NCBI RefSeq assembly: GCF_013343215.1
Contig: NZ_CP039143.1
Span: 1,116,001-1,180,000 of the forward strand
From: Acinetobacter sp. 10FS3-1
GTDB taxonomy: Bacteria > Pseudomonadota > Gammaproteobacteria > Pseudomonadales > Moraxellaceae
DNA length: 64,000 nt
Reading direction: 5' to 3'
The translations under genes were made by a program, and so were the position numbers. The notes beneath the pieces were generated by a model. It was given only the letters and a program-made list of their open reading frames with translations. It was not told where the DNA came from and ran no database searches. Below, in pieces: positions 28,518-38,759 of this stretch. The first letter of the stretch is position 1, and the number at the start of each line of letters is the position of its first letter.

Positions 28518-29525
28518 ATGAAAAGATCAATTCTGGGTTTACTGTATATAATTCAGGGAATGCGCAAGGCAGGCGTAGATGTGGATGAGCGTTTGCAGGG
28601 TATTGGTATACATGCAGATGCTCTTGATCCTGCAGCTGTGATTCATCCTGAGCTTGAAAAAGATGTGTTCAGGGTGATTGGTGAATCTGTTGCAGCAGAG
28701 GCAGGCCTGGAAATTGGACAACATTATGCACTTGCTGGCTATGGACCTTTGCTGATGTTGCTGGTGACCAGTGATAATATCGCTACGGTGCTTAAAAAAG
28801 GCATTGAATATCAGGGTTTGACACATCTGACAGGACATTTAAGCCTGAAGCGTTCAGCGCATGCGGTGGCGTTGTGTTATCAGCCTGAAGATTTACTGAC
28901 CCCCCTGGGTCAACTTCGTGCCCAATGTGAAATTTCAGGAACTTATAAGTTTATTCAGGATATTTACAGAATGATGGGATTGGCCAGGCCTGATCTAAAG
29001 GTCGAGCTGCCATTTGCCCAGCCGGAAAATCCTGATATCCAGAAAATGTACCGTGACTATTATGGTCCGCAGCTTCAGTATTCGAGTACAAGTGCTGCAT
29101 TCTGGTTTGATGAAGCGGTATTGGATATCAGGATTCCTTCAGAGGATGCAGTGACTTTTGCACTCTATGAAGCTAAATGTCTGGCCGAAGTGCAGCGTTT
29201 GCATGAAGATGAAAATACACCGACTGTGGTACAGCGGGTACAAGATTATCTGGAGTTGCAAAACGGGATGATGCCGACAATGGCAGAAACTGCACAAGCC
29301 CTGAGTATTCCTGAGCGCACCTTGCGCCATCAGTTACAGCAAGTGGGGACCAGTTATAAGCAGATTCGAGAAGAGATTATTAAAGACAAAGCTTTGCGGT
29401 TAATTGAGTATAAACAGTATTCCATTGAAATGATTGCAGAGCTCTTGGGCTATTCTGAGCCGGCGGCTTTTAATCATGCGTTTAAGCGCTGGTTTGGGCA
29501 AAGTCCGCGACAATATGTAAAATAG
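28518..29525 (+). CDS. AraC-family transcriptional regulator
   Basis: A 335-residue protein with an N-terminal arabinose-operon-regulator-like domain (about 15-200, the OruR/VirS-type branch) and a C-terminal double helix-turn-helix (about 235-335), with S-I-E-M-I-A-E-L-L-G-Y-S-E-P-A-A-F-N-H-A-F-K-R-W as the AraC signature. ATG 28518 is preferred over a TTG 19 codons upstream, whose extra residues look non-coding. It is divergent from the monooxygenase and likely its activator. Confidence 0.88.
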   Translation: MKRSILGLLYIIQGMRKAGVDVDERLQGIGIHADALDPAAVIHPELEKDVFRVIGESVAAEAGLEIGQHYALAGYGPLLMLLVTSDNIATVLKKGIEYQGLTHLTGHLSLKRSAHAVALCYQPEDLLTPLGQLRAQCEISGTYKFIQDIYRMMGLARPDLKVELPFAQPENPDIQKMYRDYYGPQLQYSSTSAAFWFDEAVLDIRIPSEDAVTFALYEAKCLAEVQRLHEDENTPTVVQRVQDYLELQNGMMPTMAETAQALSIPERTLRHQLQQVGTSYKQIREEIIKDKALRLIEYKQYSIEMIAELLGYSEPAAFNHAFKRWFGQSPRQYVK

Positions 29526-29609
29526 CCTAAGTTTGTTTATGCCAAAGTGTTATAGCGTGACCATTGAACTTCGCTATAATTAAATTGATCCTAAATAGTA
29601 CGAAATTTT

Positions 29610-30761
29610 ATGTCCGATTTTAATTCTCAGCACAGTACCGCTTTTAATCCGATTTCTCCTGCAGAACGTTATGCGCAGGCTTTATCTTCGGGGCAGTTTA
29701 TGCCGGATGATGCACAGGCCATGGCAGTACATGAATTGAACCGTGTCTGGCTGGAATTGATACAGCGTTTTAAGGCGTCTAAAAAAGCCTTTCGCCGTTT
29801 TCGTCGCCAAACTGCACCCAAAGGGGTATATATGTGGGGCGGTGTGGGACGTGGAAAAACCTGGTTGATGGATCAGTTTTATGAGTCGATTCCATTTCGC
29901 CGCAAAACTCGCATGCACTTTCATCATTTCATGCAATATGTACATCGTGAATTAAACAAATTATCGGGCCAGCGTAATCCATTAGATTCCGTGGCCGATC
30001 AAATTTATAAAGAAGCGGTCATTATCTGTTTTGATGAGTTTTTTGTATCCAACGTTACGGATGCCATGATTCTGAGCGATTTGTTTCAGAAACTCTTTGA
30101 GCGTGGGATTACCTTGGTGGCAACTTCCAATATTGCACCGGATGGTCTATATAAAAACGGCATTCACCGTGATCGCTTTTTGCCTACGATTGAATTGGTC
30201 AAGAAAAATTGTGTGATTCTAAATGTCGATGCAGGCGTGGATTACCGTCTGCGTGTGCTAAAGCAGGCACAGCTATTTAAATATCCATTAACGCATGAAA
30301 ATAAAAACTGGATGGCTCAACGCTTTAAGGCCTTGACCCAGACCCAGGTTCAATCTCAGGAACCGATTATTATCAATAATCGTATCGTAGAAACAGTGGC
30401 ACATACTGAAGACGTATTATGGTGTGAATTTTCAGAGTTGTGTCTAAAACCGCGCAGTCCGGCTGACTTTATTGAAATCTCCAATATTTATAATACTGTG
30501 CTGGTCAGTAATGTGCCGCATTTAACCGATTTCCTGAACGACGGAACCCGCCGTTTTATTTATCTGGTCGATGAATTTTATGACCGTGGAGTCAAATTGC
30601 TGCTCACCTCGGAGGATAATATCATTGATATTTACCAAGGTGAGAAGCTGGCCTTTGAAATTGAACGGACCCGTTCACGTCTACTAGAGATGCAGTCGGA
30701 TGAATATCTGTGCTCAGAGCATCGCCAGATTGAAAAAATTGCCTCAAGTGAGCCTGAATAA
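29610..30761 (+). CDS. zapE: Cell-division protein ZapE (AFG1-like ATPase)
   Basis: A 383-residue AFG1/ZapE P-loop ATPase. Walker A is G-G-V-G-R-G-K-T-W (about 77-85) and Walker B I-I-C-F-D-E-F-F (about 138-145), then sensor-1 A-T-S-N. In E. coli ZapE associates with the Z-ring under anaerobic or high-temperature stress. A single gene, closed by a strong terminator. Confidence 0.9.
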   Translation: MSDFNSQHSTAFNPISPAERYAQALSSGQFMPDDAQAMAVHELNRVWLELIQRFKASKKAFRRFRRQTAPKGVYMWGGVGRGKTWLMDQFYESIPFRRKTRMHFHHFMQYVHRELNKLSGQRNPLDSVADQIYKEAVIICFDEFFVSNVTDAMILSDLFQKLFERGITLVATSNIAPDGLYKNGIHRDRFLPTIELVKKNCVILNVDAGVDYRLRVLKQAQLFKYPLTHENKNWMAQRFKALTQTQVQSQEPIIINNRIVETVAHTEDVLWCEFSELCLKPRSPADFIEISNIYNTVLVSNVPHLTDFLNDGTRRFIYLVDEFYDRGVKLLLTSEDNIIDIYQGEKLAFEIERTRSRLLEMQSDEYLCSEHRQIEKIASSEPE

Positions 30762-30766
30762 AAGTC

Positions 30767-30798
30767 AAAAGTGCTGGTCTTCAACCGGCACTTTTTTT
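30767..30798 (+). terminator. Rho-independent terminator after zapE
   Basis: GTGCTGG (30771-30777) pairs with CCGGCAC (30785-30791), with an A-run before and a seven-T run after. One G-T wobble in the stem. Confidence 0.88.
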
Positions 30799-31129
30799 AT
30801 CAGCATAAAATTTGAAAGAGTCGACAACCGCGATTAAACATGGCTTAATCTTGATCTAAATATGACCTTGTATAAAAAGAACGGACAACTTTTATTCAAA
30901 AATCTGAACTTAAGTCTAATGTCTCCATTTCAAAAACTTTATACACTGTCATTAGGGTATTTAGCAGAATGATAGATCCACGAATTAAATACGATCTTAT
31001 ATGAATATGATGAGGGTATTCATATTGGAAAAATGCTCGGTATTTAGCAATGTGATAATACTATTCAGCTAGATTTTAATCGGTATACTAGAATCTCTTG
31101 TATAAAAAGTAGCAATATCAGGAAAGACA
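30799..31129 (+). promoter_or_regulatory. Upstream control region of malate synthase
   Basis: A 331-bp AT-rich gap without a gene. It holds a perfect inverted repeat ATATGAATA (30999-31007) and TATTCATAT (31017-31025) around a 9-base spacer, and a 13-bp direct repeat CTTGTATAAAAAG at 30867-30879 and 31097-31109. TATACT at 31084-31089 is a possible minus-10. The second repeat copy lies about 20 bases before the glcB start. Confidence 0.5.
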
Positions 31130-33295
31130 ATGACTGCACGTATTCAAAAAGGCAAGTTAGCGATTGCTAAAGAACTTTACGATTTTATCGAAAATGAAGC
31201 ACTACCAGGTTCTGGTTTGGACAGTGAAACCTACTGGAAAAACTTTGAACAAGTCGTTGTTGATCTTAGCCCTAAAAACAAAGCACTTTTGGCTAAGCGT
31301 GATGAGATTCAGGCTAAAATTGATGAATGGCATCGCAATAACACATTTGAATTACAAGCTTACAAAGCTTTCTTGACTGAAATTGGCTACTTGCTACCAG
31401 AAGTAGAAGATTTCCGCATCAGCACTGAAAACGTAGACGAAGAGATTGCAGTACTGGCAGGCCCGCAGCTGGTGGTTCCAGTACGTAATGCACGTTACTG
31501 CCTGAACGCAGCCAATGCGCGCTGGGGTTCATTATATGATGCACTCTATGGCTTTGACGTCATCTCTGAAGAAGATGGAGCTGAAAAAGGTAAAGGCTAT
31601 AACCCTAAACGTGGTGAGAAGGTTATTGCATTCGCGAAAAACTTCCTGAATGAAACTTTCCCACTGGCACAAGGCTCACATGCAGAGGCTACGCAATATG
31701 CGGTTGAAGGCGACAAGCTGGTTGTTAGTTTAAAAGATGGTTCAACGACCACTCTTGCAAATGCAGCACAATTTGTTGGCTTTAATGGCGAAGCAGCGTC
31801 ACCATCTGAAATCGTATTAAGAAATAATGGCCTGCACGCAATTATCCAGATTGATGCAGATAGCCAGATTGGTCAGGCAGATGCAGCCGGCGTAAAAGAC
31901 ATTGTTCTTGAAGCTGCGGTAACAACTATTCAGGATTTAGAAGATTCTATCGCGGCCGTAGATGCAGAAGAGAAAGTTGAAGGCTACCGTAACTGGTTAG
32001 GCCTGATGAAAGGTACGCTGGAAGAGTCTATCGAGAAAAATGGCAAGACCATTACTCGTAAATTAAATGCTGACCGTACATTCAAAAACCTGGAAGGCGG
32101 CGAGACCAAGCTTCATGGCCGTTCATTAATGTTACTTCGTAACGTAGGTCATCTAATGACTAACCCGGCGATTCTGGTTGATGGTGCTGAAATTTACGAA
32201 GGCATCATGGATGCGTTAATTACGCCATTGCTGTCTTTTGCAGACATCAAAGGTGAAAACACGATCAAGAACTCACGCAAAGGTTCTATGTACATTGTGA
32301 AGCCAAAAATGCATGGTCCTGAAGAGGTTGCATTTGCGGTTGAGCTGTTTGAGCGTGCTGAACAGGCACTCGGTCTTCCTGCAAAAACCCTGAAAATCGG
32401 GATTATGGATGAAGAGCGCCGTACATCTGTCAACCTGAAAAACTGTATTGCGCAAGCTAAAGATCGCACGATCTTCATTAATACAGGTTTCATGGACCGT
32501 ACCGGTGATGAAATTCATACCTTTATGGAAGCGGGTCCATTCGTTCGTAAGGGTGAAGTGAAAGGTCAAATCTGGTTCCCAGCATACGAAAATCGTAACG
32601 TGATGGTGGGTCTGCAAACCGGTTTACGTGGTAAAGCGCAAATTGGTAAAGGCATGTGGCCAAAACCGGACATGCTGCTAGACATGTACAAAACCAAGAG
32701 TGAGCATCCAGAAGCAGGTGCAAGTTGTGCATGGGTTCCGTCTCCTACTGGTGCAGTCATTCACGCAATTCACTATCATCAAATCAATGTGGCAGACCGC
32801 CAGCAGGAATTACTGTCAACTGAAGCATTGCCACTCGATGACTTGTTAACCCCACCTCTTGCGACTGACACTAACTGGTCTGAAGAAGAGAAGCTGAAAG
32901 AACTGGAAAATAACTGTCAGGGTATCTTGGGTTATGTGGTTCGTTGGGTTGATCTGGGTGTAGGCTGTTCTAAAGTGCCAGACATTAATAATGTGGGCCT
33001 GATGGAAGATCGTGCAACTTTACGTATTTCTTCCCAGCACGTAGCGAACTGGTTACGTCACGGTATCGTAACGCGTGAGCAGGTTGAAGATGTGATGCAG
33101 CGCATGGCAAAAATTGTGGATGAGCAAAATGCCAATGATCCACTGTATACGCCAATGTCAGCCGACTTTGCAAACAATATTGCGTTCCAGGCAGCTTCTG
33201 ACTTGATCTTTAAAGGAGGCGAACAGCCTTCAGGTTATACAGAGCCGCTATTACACGCAGCACGTTTGAAACTTAAAGGTTATACAGGTGATTAA
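31130..33295 (+). CDS. glcB: Malate synthase G
   Basis: A 721-residue malate synthase of the large single-chain G class, whose usual length is near 720. It condenses glyoxylate with acetyl-CoA to malate in the glyoxylate shunt. The family block around [15 protein letters not shown] (about 384-398), G-I-M-D-E-E-R-R-T (about 425) and [10 protein letters not shown] are present. AGGAAAGACA precedes the ATG. Isocitrate lyase is not nearby. Confidence 0.96.
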   Translation: MTARIQKGKLAIAKELYDFIENEALPGSGLDSETYWKNFEQVVVDLSPKNKALLAKRDEIQAKIDEWHRNNTFELQAYKAFLTEIGYLLPEVEDFRISTENVDEEIAVLAGPQLVVPVRNARYCLNAANARWGSLYDALYGFDVISEEDGAEKGKGYNPKRGEKVIAFAKNFLNETFPLAQGSHAEATQYAVEGDKLVVSLKDGSTTTLANAAQFVGFNGEAASPSEIVLRNNGLHAIIQIDADSQIGQADAAGVKDIVLEAAVTTIQDLEDSIAAVDAEEKVEGYRNWLGLMKGTLEESIEKNGKTITRKLNADRTFKNLEGGETKLHGRSLMLLRNVGHLMTNPAILVDGAEIYEGIMDALITPLLSFADIKGENTIKNSRKGSMYIVKPKMHGPEEVAFAVELFERAEQALGLPAKTLKIGIMDEERRTSVNLKNCIAQAKDRTIFINTGFMDRTGDEIHTFMEAGPFVRKGEVKGQIWFPAYENRNVMVGLQTGLRGKAQIGKGMWPKPDMLLDMYKTKSEHPEAGASCAWVPSPTGAVIHAIHYHQINVADRQQELLSTEALPLDDLLTPPLATDTNWSEEEKLKELENNCQGILGYVVRWVDLGVGCSKVPDINNVGLMEDRATLRISSQHVANWLRHGIVTREQVEDVMQRMAKIVDEQNANDPLYTPMSADFANNIAFQAASDLIFKGGEQPSGYTEPLLHAARLKLKGYTGD

Positions 33296-33310
33296 TCCCT
33301 GTTAATTTAA

Positions 33311-33335
33311 AAAAGCCTCTTCGGGGGCTTTTTTT
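33311..33335 (+). terminator. Rho-independent terminator after glcB
   Basis: GCCTC (33315-33319) and GGGGC (33324-33328) enclose a TTCG tetraloop, preceded by an A-run and followed by a T-run: a compact classical terminator. Confidence 0.9.
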
Positions 33336-33444
33336 ATGCCTGAGTGGAATGGGAGAACGCTAACCTAGCCAAAAGGAAATGAACTGGCAAAGCCAAACTG
33401 TTCTGATAAAGTAAGCAGAGAGATCAAAAACAATAGGTAACAGA

Positions 33445-34890
33445 ATGGTACATTATACAGCTCTGGATCAGCAGTTTATTGCAGGAAAATGGCAGCCAGG
33501 CCGCTCACAAAAAATTATTCAAAACCTTAATCCTTATACGCAGGATCTTATTTTTAATTTACAGGCAGCCAGTACGGCAGATGTGGATGCTGCCTATACT
33601 GCTGCAATTAAGGCTTTTCAGGAAGCTGCGCTGAAATCAGTGCAATTGCGTCAGGATGTTTTGCATAAACTGCACCAGATTATTCAGTTACGCCGTGAAG
33701 AAATCATTGACTGGCTGATTGTTGAATCCGGTAGTACCCGTCTAAAAGCGGGTCTTGAAGTCGAAGCGGCTTTGGGCATGATTAAAGAAAGCCAAAGTTT
33801 TCCAGATCAGTTGCAGACTGAAGAGTTGCAAAGCCAGGATCCGCAACGTAAAAGCTGGGTATTGCGCAAGCCTTTGGGGGTCATTGGGGTAATTAGTCCC
33901 TGGAATTTTCCATTTCATTTATCTATGCGTTCTGTCGCAACAGCAATTGCCTGTGGTAATACTGTAGTGCTCAAACCGGCAAGTGATACGCCAGTGACAG
34001 GTGGAACATTACTCGGAAAATTATTTGAAGAAGCCGGTGTTCCTGCAGGAGTGCTGAATATTATTGCGGGTGCAGGCAGCGAAATTGGTGATTATTTTGT
34101 TGAGCATTCGGTGCCCAAAATGATTTCTTTTACTGGCTCTACCGAAGTCGGACAAAATGTAGGCGCCAAGGCTTTAGCCAGTAGCAGAATAAAACGGATA
34201 GCGCTGGAGTTGGGTGGAAATGCCCCTTTGGTGATTCTGGATGATGCTGACGTGGATCTGGCGGTTGAGTTAACCGTAATGGGACGTTTTATTCATCAAG
34301 GGCAAATCTGCATGAGCACCAATCGTGTCATTGTGGATGCTTCGCTTCATGATGTATATGTAGAAAAACTGCTTGAGCGGATTAAAACTATTCCTGTCGG
34401 GGATCCTAATCTGCCTGAAACTCTGATTGGGCCGATTATTAACCAGAGTCAAGTCAAGAAACATCAGCACTTGATTCAAAGAGGCAAAGAACAGGGCGCC
34501 CAGCTGGTTTATGAGGGGGGAATTGAGGGGAATCTGGTTTATCCACATGTTTTTACTCAAGTCGCACCTGAAACAGAACTGGCACAGGAGGAAAGTTTTG
34601 GACCTATTTTACCGATCCTGAAAGCCCGTAATGAGGCTCATGCTTTAGAACTGGCGAATGATACCCGTTTTGGCCTGTCCAGTGCGGTATGTACCTCGAA
34701 TATGGAACGCGGTCTGGACTTTGTGGCACAGTTAGATATTGGTATGAGCCATATCAATGGAATAACGGTGGCTGACCAGCCAAATGCTCCTTTCGGTGGT
34801 GAAAAAAACTCCGGCCTGGGGCGGTTTAATGGACGCTGGATTTTTGAGGAATTTACCCGTACCCAGTGGGTTACACTACCTAATGTATAA
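33445..34890 (+). CDS. NAD(P)-dependent aldehyde dehydrogenase
   Basis: A 481-residue aldehyde dehydrogenase. The general base lies in L-E-L-G-G-N-A (about 252-258), the catalytic cysteine in H-Q-G-Q-I-C-M (about residue 290), and the cofactor-binding P-W-N-F-P motif near 152. Overall it resembles the benzaldehyde/vanillin dehydrogenase branch, but the substrate is inferred only. It stands alone between two terminator-separated units. Confidence 0.88.
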   Translation: MVHYTALDQQFIAGKWQPGRSQKIIQNLNPYTQDLIFNLQAASTADVDAAYTAAIKAFQEAALKSVQLRQDVLHKLHQIIQLRREEIIDWLIVESGSTRLKAGLEVEAALGMIKESQSFPDQLQTEELQSQDPQRKSWVLRKPLGVIGVISPWNFPFHLSMRSVATAIACGNTVVLKPASDTPVTGGTLLGKLFEEAGVPAGVLNIIAGAGSEIGDYFVEHSVPKMISFTGSTEVGQNVGAKALASSRIKRIALELGGNAPLVILDDADVDLAVELTVMGRFIHQGQICMSTNRVIVDASLHDVYVEKLLERIKTIPVGDPNLPETLIGPIINQSQVKKHQHLIQRGKEQGAQLVYEGGIEGNLVYPHVFTQVAPETELAQEESFGPILPILKARNEAHALELANDTRFGLSSAVCTSNMERGLDFVAQLDIGMSHINGITVADQPNAPFGGEKNSGLGRFNGRWIFEEFTRTQWVTLPNV

Positions 34891-34973
34891 TACGAAGCTG
34901 TATAAAATCACTACAGGTTTTCAGGCAAAACATGGCTTATAATTAGCAAGAGAGAAATTACGTTCAGTGAGCT

Positions 34974-35636
34974 ATGTGCGCCAATTTTAAGCCTTTAACT
35001 ATAGAACAATTACATGATTTGGGATTGCCGGAAATTCCTTTTGAATATTCTGAGGAAGTGTATCCCAATTATGCTGTGCCTTTGTTATTTAATTCTGGCC
35101 AGGCTTTAGAATGGCGTTCAGTAAATTTTGGTTTAATTCCCAAATGGGCAGAAGATAAAACAATTGGGCTGAAAACCTACAATGCAAGAAATGAAACCTT
35201 ATTACAAAAACCGACTTTTGCCGAGGCAACAGCAAAGTGCAAATTTGGGGTGATTCCAGTATCAGAGTTTTATGAGTCAAAATACTTTGATCATAAACCG
35301 CAGCGTTGGGGAGTAAGGCGTAAAGATGGCAAAGCGACCTTTATTGCAGCGCTGTATGAAATTGCACGGATACAGAATGAAGTGGTGCGCTCTGCCACCA
35401 TGCTTACCATGGATGCAATCGACCATCCTATGATGAAAGACTTTCATGAGCCGGGCAATATTAAACGCTCCGTGATTGTGATTCCACATGAGCGTTTGGA
35501 GGAATGGCTAAGCTTGAAGCATGCTGATATACGCAGCTTTGTAGAAGGCTTTCCAGTCGAAGAATTTGAATGCTCACATGTGCCAAAAGAAAGAATCAAG
35601 AAAGATAGTTTGCAACTGAACTTTTTTGATTCTTGA
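34974..35636 (+). CDS. SRAP-family abasic-site-processing protein (YedK/HMCES type)
   Basis: A 220-residue SOS-response-associated peptidase homologue. The catalytic Cys2 directly after the initiator Met, the N-A-R-N-E motif (about 65-69), a later E-F-Y-E and the D-H-P-M-M-K-D-F-H-E-P block (about 150-160) are the family hallmarks. YedK/HMCES cross-links to abasic sites in single-stranded DNA through Cys2, shielding them. Because the initiator Met must be removed to expose Cys2, the ATG at 34974 is well supported. Confidence 0.88.
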   Translation: MCANFKPLTIEQLHDLGLPEIPFEYSEEVYPNYAVPLLFNSGQALEWRSVNFGLIPKWAEDKTIGLKTYNARNETLLQKPTFAEATAKCKFGVIPVSEFYESKYFDHKPQRWGVRRKDGKATFIAALYEIARIQNEVVRSATMLTMDAIDHPMMKDFHEPGNIKRSVIVIPHERLEEWLSLKHADIRSFVEGFPVEEFECSHVPKERIKKDSLQLNFFDS

Positions 35637-35712
35637 AATTCTAGCAACTCGTGACGTATCGTGCATTATTATAGTTATTGATTTCGTCCACTAGACAAGA
35701 AAGAACAACAGT

Positions 35713-36177
35713 TTAACGAGCCAAATTTTTAAAAATATGACGTAAGCTTTCTATGGTCTTTTCAATTTGCAGTGGAGTAAGCCCATCAAAAGACTGTTCA
35801 AGTACCACATTGGTCAGGTCGTTAATCTTGTGAGTCATTTGCATCCCTTTTTCTGTGAGTACGACACGTGTGATACGCGCATCATCTTCACAAGAATAAG
35901 TTTCTACTAAACCTTCATCTTTGAGTCGATAAACGATCTTGGTGGTGGTCGACATTTTCGATACCACCATTTCAGAGAGATCGGACACGCTGGCATGGGG
36001 TTTGGACTTTAGAGCCAGAAGAATACGGCGACGCGAGTTATCTACCCCATATTTTTTCAGCGCGTGGTCTACATTTAATACATATTGCGCATGCACTTGA
36101 GTGACCCAGTAATAAGGAAAATTTTCCAGGTTAAAGTCGTCGGCACAAGGTAGAAATTTTGCATATTTTTTAGTCAT
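35713..36177 (-). CDS. MarR-family transcriptional regulator
   Basis: A 154-residue winged helix-turn-helix protein. The recognition region (A-S-V-S-D-L-S-E-M-V-V-S-K-M-S-T-T-T-K, about 58-76) and the wing D-D-A-R-I-T-R-V-V-L-T-E-K-G (about 97-110) are typical. It stands alone before a long intergenic stretch, so its target is unclear. Confidence 0.85.
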   Translation of the reverse strand: MTKKYAKFLPCADDFNLENFPYYWVTQVHAQYVLNVDHALKKYGVDNSRRRILLALKSKPHASVSDLSEMVVSKMSTTTKIVYRLKDEGLVETYSCEDDARITRVVLTEKGMQMTHKINDLTNVVLEQSFDGLTPLQIEKTIESLRHIFKNLAR

Positions 36178-36567
36178 AAAGTGTTCCTTTTATTTATTGT
36201 TTTAAAGCATTAACATTTTATGAAAAAGTTTATATGTGTTTCAACCTTTATTTAGAAAATGTTAATTGTTTGGCATTTTTTAAGAGCTTCTTAATATAAA
36301 AACCAAACTATTTATAAATTGCTTTAATCCCAAGAATTCAGGGCGGTTCCGATGCTTAATCAATTAAAAGTGTAATCACAGACCAAACGACATCAGATTT
36401 TTCACGGATTAGCCCCCAAAAAATTAGACGTTATCTTAATCAATAATATGTGCAAATTTCAAGCTTTTTGATATAAGAAAAATATATTAAATCAGTATTC
36501 TAGCCTGTATATAAAGCCTCTATTCTTTAAAAAAAATAATGTTATTCATGTAAATAGGAATGGAAGT

Positions 36568-36597
36568 ATGACTTCGTCGGAATTTTTTCTTTGCTGA
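36568..36597 (+). other. Possible nine-residue leader peptide ORF
   Basis: ATG 36568 opens M-T-S-S-E-F-F-L-C and stops at TGA 36597, with GGAATGGAAG just upstream. Ten bases later a terminator-like hairpin follows. Too short to judge as coding; recorded because the peptide-plus-hairpin layout resembles attenuation leaders. Confidence 0.2.
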
Positions 36598-36606
36598 AAA
36601 GATTGA

Positions 36607-36629
36607 ACTGATGAGTCAGTAATTTTTTT
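36607..36629 (+). terminator. Terminator-like hairpin upstream of the TerC gene
   Basis: ACTGA (36607-36611), loop TGAG, TCAGT (36616-36620), then AATTTTTTT. The stem is only 5 bp, so it is weak, but the T-run is clear. Confidence 0.4.
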
Positions 36630-36951
36630 ACGAGCATAGAAAAATCCGTTCTTAATAAGATCTTTTATCGAACACACCCGATCAGTTTGGTACTTTATTC
36701 AATAGATAAAAGCTTTTAAAAAAAATTGTAATAAGTTATTTAGAAAATAAATTTGTCGGTTAAAAAGCAGCTTAAAGAGGGCTGGAGGAGAAAATTTCTG
36801 GTAAATCTTGTGTAAATTAATTGGTCATAGAATTCTGATTTTATGCATAATGTGGGAATCTAAGTTAAAAAGGTTAAAATTGAATGGATCCTTCGCCGTG
36901 TGCTCATCTTCCATCTTGTTCTCTGAATGACTCAAATGGGGTGGGTGTCTA

Positions 36952-38478
36952 ATGGAGTTTTTATTAGATCCCGGAATTTGGGTAGGTTTAATAACACTTG
37001 TTATTCTTGAAATAGTTTTAGGTATTGATAACCTGGTCTTTGTTGCGATTCTGGCGGAAAAATTACCTCCTGAGCAGCGAGACAAGGCACGTGTGATAGG
37101 CCTGTCTCTGGCCTTGTTTATGCGTTTGGGGCTGTTATTTGCAATTTCATGGCTGGTCACCCTGACCCGGCCATTAATTCAAATATCTGATTTAACATTT
37201 TCTGGACGTGATCTGATTTTACTTTTCGGTGGTTTATTCCTGGTCTATAAAGCTGTGGGGGAACTGCATGAAAAAGTTGAAGGAAAGCCTGAGCTTAAAG
37301 TTACAACAAATGTAGCCTACGCAAGTTTTAGTGCTGTTGTGGTTCAGATTGTGATTCTCGATGCTGTATTCTCTCTGGACTCGGTGATTACTGCCATCGG
37401 CATGGTTGATAATATCTACATCATGATGGCCGCGATGGTGATTGCGATGGGCGTCATGCTATTTGCATCTAAGCCATTAACTACTTTCGTGAACCAGCAT
37501 CCGACTGTGGTTATTCTGTGTCTCAGCTTCCTGCTATTAATTGGAATCAGCTTGATTGCCGAAGGTTTTGGCTTCCATATTCCGAAAGGTTATATCTATT
37601 CTGGTATTGGCGTGGCAATTGCTATTGAAGCATTCAATCAGTTTAGCCAGCGTAATGTTGCTAAACATGAAGCTAAAATTCCCTTACGTCACCGTACTGC
37701 AGACTCTATTCTCAAGTTGATGGGCGGGCGTATTGAAACTACGGGAACTGAAAAAAATGAGGCACAAGAAGCCTTTGCAGATGAAGAACGCTATATGATT
37801 GGAGGTGTTTTAACACTTGCCGAGCGTTCTGTGGCCTCAATTATGACACCGCGCAACCAGATTTCCTGGGTCAACCTAGATGACAGTCCTGAAGAAATCC
37901 GGGAAAAAATTCTGTCGGTGCCACATAGTCTCTTTCCGGTATGCCGTGGTGGGCTGGATAAAGTCCTGAGCGTAGTACGCGCCAAAGAGCTGTTAGATGT
38001 TCTGGATGAGCCGGAGGAGTTCAAAGCCTTAATCAAGCGTCATCGTCCGATCTATATTTTTGAACGCATGAAAGTGATTGATGCAATCAATACCTTACGT
38101 GCCTCGAAAGGCTCTCTGGTACTGGTCAGTGATGAATTTGGACATGTACAGGGGTTGATTTCACCGCTGGATGTCTTTGAGGCAATTGCTGGTGAATTCC
38201 CGGATGCTGATGAGCAGCTAGATCTGGTAAAAATTGATGAGAATCACTGGAAAGCTTCAGGCATGCTGGATCTTTATCAGCTTGAACTTGAGCTGGGCCT
38301 GATGGATCTGATTGAGGAAGATTCGGGCTATATCAGTGTTGCAGGTCTGATTCTGGACAAAACCCATACTGCGGTTGAAGTAGGGACGGAATTGAACTAT
38401 CAGGGTATCCAGTTCAAGGTGACTGACGTCGAAAATAACCGGATTAAGACGGTGAGTATTCATTACCCGGTTGGATAG
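36952..38478 (+). CDS. TerC-family membrane protein with CBS and CorC/HlyC domains
   Basis: A 508-residue protein. Residues about 1-240 form a TerC-type membrane domain with the acidic motifs G-I-D-N-L-V-F (about 24-30) and D-A-V-F-S-L-D-S-V (about 139-147), likely metal-binding. A CBS pair (about 290-410) and a C-terminal CorC/HlyC transporter-associated domain (about 425-505) follow: the YegH/YoaE architecture. TerC proteins are linked to manganese or other metal export; the ion here is not known. It is preceded by the longest non-coding stretch of the window. Confidence 0.87.
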   Translation: MEFLLDPGIWVGLITLVILEIVLGIDNLVFVAILAEKLPPEQRDKARVIGLSLALFMRLGLLFAISWLVTLTRPLIQISDLTFSGRDLILLFGGLFLVYKAVGELHEKVEGKPELKVTTNVAYASFSAVVVQIVILDAVFSLDSVITAIGMVDNIYIMMAAMVIAMGVMLFASKPLTTFVNQHPTVVILCLSFLLLIGISLIAEGFGFHIPKGYIYSGIGVAIAIEAFNQFSQRNVAKHEAKIPLRHRTADSILKLMGGRIETTGTEKNEAQEAFADEERYMIGGVLTLAERSVASIMTPRNQISWVNLDDSPEEIREKILSVPHSLFPVCRGGLDKVLSVVRAKELLDVLDEPEEFKALIKRHRPIYIFERMKVIDAINTLRASKGSLVLVSDEFGHVQGLISPLDVFEAIAGEFPDADEQLDLVKIDENHWKASGMLDLYQLELELGLMDLIEEDSGYISVAGLILDKTHTAVEVGTELNYQGIQFKVTDVENNRIKTVSIHYPVG

Positions 38479-38506
38479 GCTGCTAAATAGCTACTATCAA
38501 TAAGTC

Positions 38507-38543
38507 AAACCAGCCAGTTGTCGTCATGACAGCTGGTTTTTTT
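38507..38543 (+). terminator. Rho-independent terminator after the TerC gene
   Basis: AAACCAGC (38507-38514) pairs with GCTGGTTT (38532-38539), followed by a T-run. The interior can form further pairs. Confidence 0.85.
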
Positions 38544-38759
38544 ATATCCAGGTATTTAAAGAAGACCGTCCTATCAGGAAAGATAAACTGGAGTATGGGT
38601 TTAAAAGATAGATAATCCTTATTTCAGTATTTTACAGAATCCACTTAGAACTATTTGGCCTGAATTGGCCATTAAGTTTTAGGGATTGCTTGATAGGAAG
38701 TGACTTGCTATACAGCATGAACTTGCCTGAGAGCAGCCAACCTCCTGGCTAATCTGGTT
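38544..38759. other. Intergenic region between convergent TerC gene and thiM
   Basis: 216 bp between convergent genes. I see a weak AGCCA/TGGCT hairpin (38735-38750) near the thiM end but no T-run; nothing else stands out. Confidence 0.3.

Larger units (their letters stand above)
36178..36951. other. Long AT-rich intergenic region (774 bp)
   Basis: No convincing gene of ordinary size is present on either strand. Visible elements are a tiny nine-codon ORF with a GGAAG ribosome-like site (36568-36597), a hairpin with a T-run (36607-36629), the palindrome TAAAAGCTTTTA (36707-36718), and distant complements CTTTTATC (36662-36669) and GATAAAAG (36705-36712). It must carry the MarR-gene promoter and the TerC-gene promoter. 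No known riboswitch was recognised. Confidence 0.5.

Noticed and set aside
36605..36650. Hammerhead-like CTGATGAG followed by a later GAAA
   Set aside because: The bases after CTGATGAG do not form the required stem before GAAA; the string is explained by the short hairpin.
36178..36951. Manganese (yybP-ykoY) riboswitch ahead of the TerC gene
   Set aside because: TerC genes often carry it, but I find no conserved GGGGAGTAG-type core in the gap.
36825..37160. Minus-strand open frame over the TerC gene start
   Set aside because: Antisense shadow of the well-supported TerC domain, without protein features.
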